A stretch of DNA of 64,000 bases, taken from assembly GCF_003967015.1 (NCBI RefSeq), contig NZ_AP017560.1, positions 3,470,048 to 3,534,047 on the forward strand, written 5' to 3'. A program made the position numbers and the translations under genes. Shown here one piece after another: positions 51,081-59,020 of the stretch. Positions within the stretch are counted from its first letter, which is position 1; every line of letters starts with the position of its first letter. Origin of the DNA: Pseudanabaena sp. ABRG5-3 (GTDB lineage Bacteria; Cyanobacteriota; Cyanobacteriia; Pseudanabaenales; Pseudanabaenaceae). A model generated the notes under the pieces. The model saw nothing but the letters and a program-made list of their open reading frames with translations. It did not search any database and was not told the DNA's origin.

Positions 51081-52706
51081 ATGAGTCAACTGTGGCAAGA
51101 GTTAGAGCGCGAAGTCGAAAGGCGGCGCACCTTTGCAATTATTTCCCACCCCGATGCGGGGAAAACCACCCTTACTGAAAAACTATTGCTGTACGGAGGT
51201 GCGATTCACCTTGCGGGGGCGGTCAAAGCTAGGGCAGCTCAGCGTCATGCCACATCGGACTGGATGGAACTAGAGAAACAACGCGGGATTTCGATTACCT
51301 CGACGGTGTTGCAATTTGACTATATGGGCTATTGCATTAATTTGCTCGATACCCCCGGTCACAAAGATTTTAGTGAAGATACCTATCGCACCCTCGCAGC
51401 GGCGGACAATGCCGTGATGCTAGTTGATGGGGCAAAGGGCTTAGAGCCACAAACTCGGAAATTGTTTGAAGTTTGTCGGATGCGATCGCTACCCATTTTT
51501 ACCTTCATCAATAAAATGGATCGTCCCACCCGTGAGCCATTGGAACTTTTGGATGAAATCGAAAAAGAGTTGGGGATCACTCCCTATGTGATGAATTGGG
51601 CGATCGGTACGGGCGATCAGTTCAAAGGTGTGTATGATCGCGCCACGAAGACAGTGCATTTATTTCAACGGAGCGCTCATGGACAACGCGAAGCAACCGT
51701 TGATATCTATCCCTATGATGATCCCCAAGCCATTAAATTTATTGGCAATAACCTCTATAATCAACTCCTCGAAGATTTAGAAGTCCTTGATTCCCTTGGC
51801 GCGGAATGGAATACGCAGGATTTGCATCGTGGTAAGCTCACCCCGATTTTCTTTGGTAGTGCCATGACCAACTTTGGTGTGGAACTATTCTTGAAATCTT
51901 TTCTAGAATTTGGCATCACTCCCACTGTTCACGATAGTTCAAGCGGTGAAGTCTCGCCCACTGACGAAGATTTCTCAGCCTTTGTTTTCAAACTGCAAGC
52001 AAATATGGACCCACGCCATCGCGATCGCATTGCCTTTGTGCGGGTTTGCTCTGGCAAGTTTGAGAAAGACATGAGTGTGACTCATTTACGCAGTGGTAAG
52101 AGCATTCGGCTGTCCCATGCCCAAAAGTTATTTGGACAGGATCGTGAGGCGATCGATGTTGCCTATGCAGGCGATGTCATTGGTTTAAATAACCCAGGCA
52201 TGTTTGCGATCGGTGACACGATTTACCTTGGGAAAAAGCGACAATATGCGGGGATTCCCTGCTTCTCGCCAGAACTATTCTGTACGCTCCGCAATCCCAA
52301 TCCTTCTAAGTTCAAGCAATTCCGTAAAGGGATTTCTGAACTACAGGAGGAAGGCGCAATTCAAATTATGTATTCCGTTGATGAATCAAAGCGCGATCCG
52401 ATTCTGGCGGCAGTTGGGCAGTTACAGTTTGAAGTTGCTCAGTACCGACTCCAAAGCGAATACAGCGTCGAAACAATTCTCGAATCGATGCCCTATTCCG
52501 TCGCTCGATGGGTTGAGGATGGTTGGGATGCGCTCGAAGCTGTCGGTAGACTGTTTAATACAATGGTGGTCAAAGATAGCTGGAACCGTCCTGTGTTGCT
52601 CTTTAAGAACCAATGGAACTTAAATCAAGTGGAAGCGGATCATCCTAAGTTAAGGCTCAAGGCGATCGCCCCAATTGCTGAGCTAACTACTGCGGATACG
52701 AAGTAA
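51081..52706 (+). CDS. prfC: Peptide chain release factor 3
   Basis: A 541-residue translational GTPase that recycles RF1/RF2 after termination. G1 is HPDAGKTT (23-30), G2 lies in [12 protein letters not shown]3 is DTPGHKDF and G4 is NKMDRP; the RF3-specific regions [21 protein letters not shown] and a GTPase-associated C-terminal domain follow. ATG start. The next 170 bases hold a MITE-like repeat and then an IS630 element. Confidence 0.96.
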   Translation: MSQLWQELEREVERRRTFAIISHPDAGKTTLTEKLLLYGGAIHLAGAVKARAAQRHATSDWMELEKQRGISITSTVLQFDYMGYCINLLDTPGHKDFSEDTYRTLAAADNAVMLVDGAKGLEPQTRKLFEVCRMRSLPIFTFINKMDRPTREPLELLDEIEKELGITPYVMNWAIGTGDQFKGVYDRATKTVHLFQRSAHGQREATVDIYPYDDPQAIKFIGNNLYNQLLEDLEVLDSLGAEWNTQDLHRGKLTPIFFGSAMTNFGVELFLKSFLEFGITPTVHDSSSGEVSPTDEDFSAFVFKLQANMDPRHRDRIAFVRVCSGKFEKDMSVTHLRSGKSIRLSHAQKLFGQDREAIDVAYAGDVIGLNNPGMFAIGDTIYLGKKRQYAGIPCFSPELFCTLRNPNPSKFKQFRKGISELQEEGAIQIMYSVDESKRDPILAAVGQLQFEVAQYRLQSEYSVETILESMPYSVARWVEDGWDALEAVGRLFNTMVVKDSWNRPVLLFKNQWNLNQVEADHPKLRLKAIAPIAELTTADTK

Positions 52707-52726
52707 GTACCATTCATTTCTACAAC

Positions 52727-52843
52727 CTTGTAGTGGATAGCCACATCTAAAGTAATACAATAGATTTTGGGTTAAATACTTACTGCATAAACACGCCAAG
52801 ATTTTCCTAAAGCACTATTTTAGCTGTATCTATCCACTACAAG
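52727..52843. repeat. MITE-like inverted-repeat element
   Basis: CTTGTAGTGGATAG (52727-52740) and its exact complement CTATCCACTACAAG (52830-52843) border an 89-base AT-rich core. The 117-bp size, perfect 14-bp ends and lack of coding sequence fit a miniature inverted-repeat element. The nearby IS630 ends are different, so it is not a derivative of that IS. Confidence 0.5.
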
Positions 52844-52947
52844 ATCGGAGATCGTAATCAAACAGTTTGGTGATAATGATACAGCCTATTGAGGGAAAGA
52901 GTAGTACAAGATAAGATAGGATAGCAGAACAAAAAAGAGAGTAAAAA

Positions 52948-53316
52948 ATGGCACCTTACTCACTAGATCTTAGGCAAAAGATCGTAGCAACCTACGAAGC
53001 AGGAAATACATCGATTCGTGAAGTAGCTAAGCAATTTCAAGTCGCGACAAAAACAGTGCAAACACTGCTGAATCAATACCGAGAGACAGGAGAACTAAAC
53101 CACAAACCATTAGGGAGTCAAATCAAAAGTCCGCTCGAAGCCCATCGAGAGAAAATCCTCAAAATTGCGACAGAGCATCCAGATTGGACACTATGGCAGT
53201 ACTGTGAGGAAGTAGCAGAACAAACAGGAGTATCAGTGACCACGGGCAGTATGTGCCGATTTTTCCAGAGGCATAACATCACGCTAAAAAAAAGACCTAT
53301 CGCCATGAAAAGGTAA
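52948..53316 (+). CDS. IS630 transposase, N-terminal frame
   Basis: A 122-residue HTH part of an IS630/Tc1-type transposase: YSLDLRQKIVATYEAGNTSIREVAKQF (helix-turn-helix, DNA binding) and a second HTH-like segment near GSMCRFFQRHNITLKKRP. The frame ends at TAA 53314-53316. Between residues 113 and 115 the DNA has eight A's (53286-53293); slipping back one base there joins this frame to the catalytic part, giving KTYRHEKVKSEAV. ATG start with AGAGAG upstream. Without frameshifting this product could act as an inhibitor. Confidence 0.85.
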   Translation: MAPYSLDLRQKIVATYEAGNTSIREVAKQFQVATKTVQTLLNQYRETGELNHKPLGSQIKSPLEAHREKILKIATEHPDWTLWQYCEEVAEQTGVSVTTGSMCRFFQRHNITLKKRPIAMKR

Positions 53317-53360
53317 AAAGTGAGGCAGTACAACAGCAAAGATGTGAATTTTGGGAAGCA

Positions 53361-53894
53361 TTGCAGGGGGTAAAAGCTGAAGATCTTATTTGTATTGATG
53401 AAACGGGAGTATGGCAGGGAATGGAACGCTCTGTGGCAAGAAGTGAGTGTGGCAAGAGAGTATTCAGTCATCGTCCCTTTTACAAAGGTCAGAAATACAC
53501 AGTCATTGGGGCTATTTCGGTCGATGGTATTGTTTGCCTGAAAAAGATTCAGGGTTCAATGAAAGGGGAAGATTTTCTCACCTTTATCCAAGATGACCTA
53601 GTACCTAAATTACGTCCTGAACATAGGATAATCATGGATAACCTCAACTGCCATAAAGTTGAGGGGGTCGCAAAAGCAATTACAGAGACAGGCGCTAAGA
53701 TTTTGTACTTACCCACCTATTCTCCTGATTTTAATCCAATTGAGATGATGTGGTCGGTTCTCAAATATTTTATTAGATTGCTTAGACCTCAGTCTCAAAA
53801 ACTACTTCAGCATTTAATCAACGTTTTCCCTTACTTGTTAGAAAAAGATTTCTTCAAAAATTGGTTTACTAAGTGTTGTTACTGTACTACTTAA
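53361..53894 (+). CDS. IS630 transposase, catalytic (DDE) frame
   Basis: The second reading frame of the transposase, in -1 relation to the first. The open frame extends back to the A8 run, so the start given (an ATG-free point at 53361) is only nominal. Catalytic acidic residues: D in CIDETGVWQ, D in IIMDNLNCHK and E in SPDFNPIEMMWSVLK, the DDE triad of the family. Its stop codon lies in the right terminal repeat. Active transposase is expected as the fused product. Confidence 0.85.
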   Translation: MQGVKAEDLICIDETGVWQGMERSVARSECGKRVFSHRPFYKGQKYTVIGAISVDGIVCLKKIQGSMKGEDFLTFIQDDLVPKLRPEHRIIMDNLNCHKVEGVAKAITETGAKILYLPTYSPDFNPIEMMWSVLKYFIRLLRPQSQKLLQHLINVFPYLLEKDFFKNWFTKCCYCTT

Positions 53895-53935
53895 TCCCTC
53901 AACGGACTGTATGTGGCAAACTTAGTTACTTCTTA

Positions 53936-55063
53936 CTAATGCAATATTCCAAGTCGTTTTAAAGCCTCTACAACTGCTGTGGCTCGTGTATTTACACCCA
54001 ATTTGTGATAGATATTCTCCAGATGCTTTCTGATTGTTGCCACACCTACATGTAAAGTCTTAGCAATATCTGGATTTTCTTTGCCTTGGGCAACCCAATA
54101 CAATACTTCAGCCTCGCGTTTACTTAAGCCCAATAATTCTAAATCTTCGATGGATAATTTTGGTTGTTGTTGTTCTTCTAGTAGAAGTAAATATTGATCT
54201 TGAGCAAGGTCATAAAGAAAACGTACATTAAGCTGTTTTCCATCTTTCTCTATTATCAAAGGTACTCGGAGCTTTGATAATGTTCCTTCTTTAGAAAACA
54301 ACGACTTCTGATAGCTGACCCATCGCTGCAAGTGTTCTGGTAAAAACTTTCCTAGGTATTTGAATGAAAAATACTGCCATAATAACTGTTCAGCTTTTGG
54401 TGTCATTAACTGAACATACCCATCCTTTGATATTGCTATTCCCCCAAACCTATTTAAAGAATGCTGGAGTTGTTGATGCTCCTTTTCCTTGCGAGATAGA
54501 TTATGAGCTGTTTGCTGCGCCCGAATTAAGTGTGGCTGTAGGCAATTAAGTATTATGCGATCGCGTTCAGTAAATGTTCTCTGACTTCGACATAACTGAA
54601 TTCCTTCAATCCTTATAGTCTTTGCAAATTGGTCTTCGTTAATACTAAATGCTGTGTCAAAAGTTTGGGGTAACGCAAGTAGCATTGTATCTTCTATATC
54701 CATAAACCGTAGAAAGTTTTGATAAATCACTTCTGATTTATGAAGCTCAGCCTCACTCAAGAAATCAGACAGCTTGCAAGCACTGAAGTCTGATTTTTCT
54801 ATATGTTGAGAAACAAATGGATGCTCACAAAAATGCTGTTTTATATGTACTTCTGCATTAGGAACATTTGGCGGCTCTCCAGCCATTATATGCACTTCAA
54901 AATTTGAATAATTTGAAGATGTATATAACGGTATTTCCGATGGAATAAGTTTTGAAATTTCTTCTAGAACGTAGGTAGGAAAGTTTCTCAGGTTGTCAGG
55001 TATATACAAATCATGCAAAAAAGCCAAAACATTTTGATAGTCGCTATTTGAAAGTCTTGTCAT
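53936..55063 (-). CDS. LuxR-type transcriptional regulator
   Basis: A 375-residue protein (taking ATG 55063, MTRLSNSDYQNVLAFLHDLY, which suits this family better than the 33-codon longer frame) with a long N-terminal sensory region, a PAS/GAF-like middle and a C-terminal LuxR HTH: LGLSKREAEVLYWVAQGKEN then ATIRKHLENIYHKLGVNTRATAV. No receiver domain, so a ligand rather than a kinase may control it. It is divergent from the exported-protein genes and the obvious candidate to regulate them; this is inference from position. Confidence 0.85.
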   Translation of the reverse strand: MTRLSNSDYQNVLAFLHDLYIPDNLRNFPTYVLEEISKLIPSEIPLYTSSNYSNFEVHIMAGEPPNVPNAEVHIKQHFCEHPFVSQHIEKSDFSACKLSDFLSEAELHKSEVIYQNFLRFMDIEDTMLLALPQTFDTAFSINEDQFAKTIRIEGIQLCRSQRTFTERDRIILNCLQPHLIRAQQTAHNLSRKEKEHQQLQHSLNRFGGIAISKDGYVQLMTPKAEQLLWQYFSFKYLGKFLPEHLQRWVSYQKSLFSKEGTLSKLRVPLIIEKDGKQLNVRFLYDLAQDQYLLLLEEQQQPKLSIEDLELLGLSKREAEVLYWVAQGKENPDIAKTLHVGVATIRKHLENIYHKLGVNTRATAVVEALKRLGILH

Positions 55064-55375
55064 TTTAATTATATCTATATAGGCAATGTGAGACTGAAAC
55101 AAGATCACACATGCATTTAAAAGCATAGCAATCGTTACAAATTTCTTTAAATTAACAAGCAATATTGCTTAGGCTTAACAAAACAAGTCGTCAAATGACC
55201 CATTTACGCTCAGTTATTAAGTAGCTATTTTCAAATATGTAGTCAAGGTTTGTCAAGGTGATATGCAATACCACAAATGCAATCAAATTTATAAGGCAAT
55301 ACTCAATTAGCAATTCAGTACTGAAATGATAGTCATTCAATAGATTTAGCAATAAATGGATGGATGTATTTACTT
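55064..55375. other. Divergent intergenic region
   Basis: About 310 AT-rich bases separating the LuxR regulator and the lipoprotein pseudogene; both promoters must be here. No repeat or hairpin is prominent. Confidence 0.45.
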
Positions 55376-55777
55376 ATGATTAGAAAAAACATTTTGCTGT
55401 TACTTGTTTGATTCGGCTTGATAAGTTCAACAATAGGATGTAAAGCAGATAGAAGTCTCTCATCTACATCTTCTCCAACGCCTGACCCTCAAAGTTCAAG
55501 TGCCTTAATAGGACACTGGCGTAACACTGAGATCGAGTTTCAGGAGCCAGTTGATAGCCATTTAGTTTTGGATGCTAACGGTATTGTAGAAATATGGTAT
55601 GTGCGGGCTTCAAGTCAATCGCAAACGACAAAAGGTACATGGAGAGATGAAGGTGACAATATTGTTTTTCAGTTAGAGGGAGATACAATATCAAATCCAT
55701 TTACTTTCTATAAAGGTCAGCTCGTTTTTCCAAATACTCCGAACCAACGGAGATTTTGGGAGGAAATGTCTAATTAA
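55376..55777 (+). pseudogene. Lipoprotein gene with an in-frame TGA in the signal peptide
   Basis: Translating from ATG 55376 gives MIRKNILLLLV, then TGA (55409-55411), then FGLISSTIGC in the same frame, with a lipobox STIGC. The intact paralogue at 58288-58842 aligns over the whole length (MIKKRLLILLSFASSVSLTIGC), with F at the TGA position. The remaining 119-codon frame starts at TTG 55418 and has no signal peptide. The mature domain (GHWRNTEIEF ... NQRRFWEEM) is about 90 residues, beta-rich and lipocalin-like in pattern. It is either a recent nonsense mutation, or a sequencing error; internal reinitiation would give a cytosolic protein. Confidence 0.75.
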
Positions 55778-55829
55778 GCTATCAAGCAACAGTTTCATTT
55801 TACATCAAAGTAATACCAAGGAGAATTAA

Positions 55830-56909
55830 ATGAAAAAACTACTACTCACTACAACGTTGACTTGTTTGGCATTATCTAGTGGATCTGTTTTCGCACAAGA
55901 GGATTCCAAACAAGAAGTTGAAATGTCAATTATTAACTATAAAGAACGCGAACGCATAGCTCCGCCACAAATTCGTAAAAAGCTTGAACAGTTTCGCCGT
56001 GAAATCTCTCAGGAAAGATTGTCGTATCAAGTCGGTTATACAAGCATTGGGGATAACTCGATTCCTCCTGCTGTCAAACGCCCTTCGGAACGTACCGATG
56101 AAAGCATGAAAAAACAAAACCAAGAAGCTCAAAAAGTTATTCTTCAAGAGAAAATCCCAACGATTGAAGAATTGTTGTTAAGAATTCAGACTAGTACAAT
56201 ACCATCAAGTAATACCTCACAAACTTTATCTATCAAGCAAAGCCCTTGTGCTTCACGTCGTCAATTCAATTACAATTCCTTCCTACCCAGCATTCGTGAT
56301 CAAGGCAGTTGCGGCAGTTGTTGGGCGTTCGCAAGTGGCGGCATGGTTGATATGAACTACCGCATTCGACACCAGCGCAGTGCTAATGTTGCGGAACAGG
56401 AATTAATTGATTGTGCAGGCGGATTATTAAATTCCACGATTGATGGTTGTGCGGGCTTTTATGTAGAGTCTGTGATGTTGCATCTACAATTAGATGGTGT
56501 AGCTTCAGAATCTCGCTATCCATATCAAGCAAGAGACACAGGACGTTGTCGAAATCCGAATTATTCCTACAAAATTTCGACATGGGGTTGGGCTGGGTTC
56601 GGTTACGCAAATGTTAAGCAAATCAAAGATGCATTGTGCCGTTACGGTCCTGTTGCGACGACCTTGGAAGCTACCGATAAATTTCAATTATACACTGGAG
56701 GAGTTTTTCAAGAAAAAACTCGAAGGAGTTATGGTTTGATTCCTTCAATTAATCATGCAGTTGTGATAGTTGGATGGGATGACAACAAAGGTGCATGGCT
56801 TATTCGCAATTCTTGGGGACGCGGCTGGGGCGAAAATGGTTATGCTTGGGTGAAGTATGACCATAATGGAATTGGTTGGGATACAGTGTGGGCGGTTACT
56901 AAGAGATGA
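55830..56909 (+). CDS. Exported papain-family (C1) cysteine protease
   Basis: A 359-residue secreted protease with a signal peptide (1-22, cleavage near VFAQE), a ~110-residue charged propeptide and a C1A-type catalytic domain. Oxyanion Q158 and nucleophile C164 are in RDQGSCGSCWAFA, the histidine is H309 (INHAVVIVGWDD) and the asparagine is N327 (IRNSWGRGWGENGY); additional cysteines (C161, C195, C207, C240, C270) suggest disulfides. Papain-type enzymes are uncommon among bacteria. The propeptide shows no ERFNIN motif that I can see. It lies 50 bases after the lipoprotein pseudogene on the same strand. Confidence 0.9.
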   Translation: MKKLLLTTTLTCLALSSGSVFAQEDSKQEVEMSIINYKERERIAPPQIRKKLEQFRREISQERLSYQVGYTSIGDNSIPPAVKRPSERTDESMKKQNQEAQKVILQEKIPTIEELLLRIQTSTIPSSNTSQTLSIKQSPCASRRQFNYNSFLPSIRDQGSCGSCWAFASGGMVDMNYRIRHQRSANVAEQELIDCAGGLLNSTIDGCAGFYVESVMLHLQLDGVASESRYPYQARDTGRCRNPNYSYKISTWGWAGFGYANVKQIKDALCRYGPVATTLEATDKFQLYTGGVFQEKTRRSYGLIPSINHAVVIVGWDDNKGAWLIRNSWGRGWGENGYAWVKYDHNGIGWDTVWAVTKR

Positions 56910-56957
56910 ATTAGGGTTTCTCTACCATTACAATTCATGTAGTTGAGATATTTGTCA

Positions 56958-58151
56958 ATGATTGATCTATACAAAAAAAATGGATTTTGGATATCGCTCT
57001 GTATTAATACTGTAATTACCTTTGTATTGCCATGCTATTCAACATTAGCAGTTGATACTCCAATGTCAGGCGGTACTGGAGGAAACTCATTTACTTTGAA
57101 GTGTAATCCTAATCAAGTAGCTGTTGGTATTAGTGGGCGCTCAAGTAGTTATGTTGATAAGCTTCGAGTTATTTGTATGCATCCTTCGGATGTAAGAGTA
57201 AACAATACAAGTCCAACTCAAGAGAGTTCTAATTCAGTTGGTGGTACTGGTGGCAATCAGTTTACAAGACGCTGTGAAGCTGGCAGTGTAATTACTGGTA
57301 TATCGGGACGCGCTGGATGGTTTATAGATAGTTTGAAAATATACTGTTCTCCTTTTAATAGAAATACATTAATGGCTGAATCAGGTCTTAGAGAACTTGC
57401 TCTTATTGGTAGTAGTTCAGGACTGAGTAATTTTGGGAGATTTAATTGTCCCAATAATCTCCCTGGAGTTGGATTCAGGGGGCGTGCTTCTTGGTATATT
57501 GATGCTATTGCTTTAACATGTCAGATTCCTTCGCTTGCTCCAGGATCGTTATCTGCTAATAATTTACCTCGCGATATTACTCAGAGAAACTATCCAAATG
57601 TAATACGATTTAGCTGGACAGATAGATCACTGAACGAGACCAACTTTGTTGTAAAAATTACTAATCAAGAGACTGGGTTCGTATCTACTAACAATGTAGC
57701 GGCAGTTAGTAGTACAGGAAATCGCGTTACTCTAGATCTTCAATTACCTACTTTACCTCAAGCAACCAGATATACATTTATTGTTTGTGCAACAGTTAGT
57801 GACATTTCACTATGTAGTGATCAGTATCCATACTACAGCACTGGAAGTTTTGAAACCCCTGCTTCTCCTTTTGCTACTACATCTTCTCCGCCTACAAATA
57901 TTTCTTGGAGTAGAATTGGGGCTGGCACAGCTCGCGTATTTTACAATCATTTGGGTGGAGCGGACTTTTTTCGTTTCTATCTGACAAGTCCTGACACATC
58001 AAGCATTCTTGCTGCGACAGTTTCTGGAACTGCACGGCAAGCAGATATTGCACCACTTCTTGCGACTGTAGCTTATAGGATTAAAGTCTGTGCGGTTAGA
58101 GGAATTATAGAATTTTGTGCAAGCCCGATAACCATCCAATTTCCCTTTTGA
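56958..58151 (+). CDS. Exported protein with triplicated GG/Cys module and two Ig/FN3-like domains
   Basis: A 397-residue exported protein; signal peptide about 1-31. Residues 38-73, 95-130 and 151-188 are three copies of a ~36-residue module: GGTGGNxFxxxC, six residues, VxGIxGR, then IDxLxxxC (third copy lacks the GGTGG). Two beta-sandwich, FN3-like domains follow (about 203-300 and 305-397), each with a Cys pair. I cannot assign the module to a known family; jacalin-like or VMO-I-like folds share the glycine-rich beta character and could be considered. It lacks catalytic motifs, so a binding or adhesive role is plausible. ATG 56958 is preferred to an upstream TTG. Confidence 0.7.
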   Translation: MIDLYKKNGFWISLCINTVITFVLPCYSTLAVDTPMSGGTGGNSFTLKCNPNQVAVGISGRSSSYVDKLRVICMHPSDVRVNNTSPTQESSNSVGGTGGNQFTRRCEAGSVITGISGRAGWFIDSLKIYCSPFNRNTLMAESGLRELALIGSSSGLSNFGRFNCPNNLPGVGFRGRASWYIDAIALTCQIPSLAPGSLSANNLPRDITQRNYPNVIRFSWTDRSLNETNFVVKITNQETGFVSTNNVAAVSSTGNRVTLDLQLPTLPQATRYTFIVCATVSDISLCSDQYPYYSTGSFETPASPFATTSSPPTNISWSRIGAGTARVFYNHLGGADFFRFYLTSPDTSSILAATVSGTARQADIAPLLATVAYRIKVCAVRGIIEFCASPITIQFPF

Positions 58152-58287
58152 CATAGAAACCAGCTAGTCAATCTGACACAAAATCTCTAATAGGAACATT
58201 CTCATTCAATAGACTTTCGTCAAATTCAAGATAGTTGCCATAATTTTTGCACAATAAATTTTGCACAATAAATAATGGAGGCATACA

Positions 58288-58842
58288 GTGATAAAAAAAA
58301 GATTACTAATTTTACTTTCTTTCGCTAGTTCAGTAAGTTTAACTATAGGATGTAAACAAGATGTAGCTTTGGAAAAAGACTTAAAATCTCCACCTCCATC
58401 TTCGACAGCATCTCCATCCTCGACTGTATCTCCATCTTCATTAGTTTCTCCATTTCGCTCATCTTCAGTAGCTTCTCCATCTTCAACATCATATTTATCT
58501 AGTAAAAATGAAAAAGTTTCTTCGCCGTCACCAAAAGCAGAAACAATCAATGAAAATCCTCGCTTTCTTGTAGGTCACTGGCGTGAAACCAGCGTTAATT
58601 ATGATGTCTCTAAAGATGTACATTTAGTTTTAGCTGCTAATGGAACTGCGGCAAGATGGAGTGCAACAGTTGCTGGTCGATCTCCTAAGGAGGTTGGCAC
58701 TTGGAAAGTGAAAGGAAAAAATCTTATCTTAGAATTAGAAGGATATGAGAAGCTATCTCGCCCGTTTACTATACACGAAGGGGATCTTGTTTTCCCTAAC
58801 ATAAGCAACAAGCGTCGTTACTGGGAAAAAATACGCAATTAA
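58288..58842 (+). CDS. Lipoprotein with Ser/Pro linker, intact paralogue
   Basis: A 184-residue lipoprotein. GTG start (58288) with a strong GGAGG at 58277-58281. Signal peptide ends with lipobox SLTIGC22. A low-complexity Ser/Pro/Thr linker (residues about 33-85, repeated SPSS units) holds the globular domain away from the membrane. The C-terminal ~90 residues (LVGHWRETSVNY ... NKRRYWEKIRN) match the domain of the pseudogene at 55.4 kb. The GHWR opening and RRYWE end suggest a small beta-barrel, but I know no function. Substrate of Lgt. Confidence 0.8.
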   Translation: MIKKRLLILLSFASSVSLTIGCKQDVALEKDLKSPPPSSTASPSSTVSPSSLVSPFRSSSVASPSSTSYLSSKNEKVSSPSPKAETINENPRFLVGHWRETSVNYDVSKDVHLVLAANGTAARWSATVAGRSPKEVGTWKVKGKNLILELEGYEKLSRPFTIHEGDLVFPNISNKRRYWEKIRN

Positions 58843-59020
58843 TTTTGCTTTCCCCTTAGTTTAGAGGAAAATCATCCCGATTTGAATCTTAATCGCTTAT
58901 GCTATCTCTTCTATCAAAACTAGCCAATATCAATAACAATCAAGCCTTAAAGTTAAATTTTTTAGAACTAATACGCTTATTCTCGGAAATGCAATTCAAT
59001 AGTTAACAAGGTTGTCAGAA

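Larger units (their letters stand above)
52880..53911 (+). mobile_element. IS630-family insertion sequence
   Basis: Imperfect ~29-bp terminal inverted repeats: TACAGCCTATTGAGGGAAAG at the left and, on the minus strand, TACAGTCCGTTGAGGGATTA at the right. Both ends start with TA, the IS630 target duplication. The internal transposase is split at an A8 run (53286-53293), which permits a -1 frameshift as in related elements. About 1.03 kb, apparently complete, inserted between prfC and the LuxR gene. Confidence 0.88.

Noticed and set aside
52727-52843. Second IS630 end or IS remnant
   Set aside because: The 14-bp ends bear no resemblance to the TACAG...TTGAGGG terminal repeats of the adjacent IS630 element.
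55418-58842. Chagasin-type protease inhibitors next to the papain-like protease
   Set aside because: The lipoprotein domains lack the NPTTGY, GxxG and RPW motifs of I42 inhibitors, so an inhibitor role cannot be claimed.
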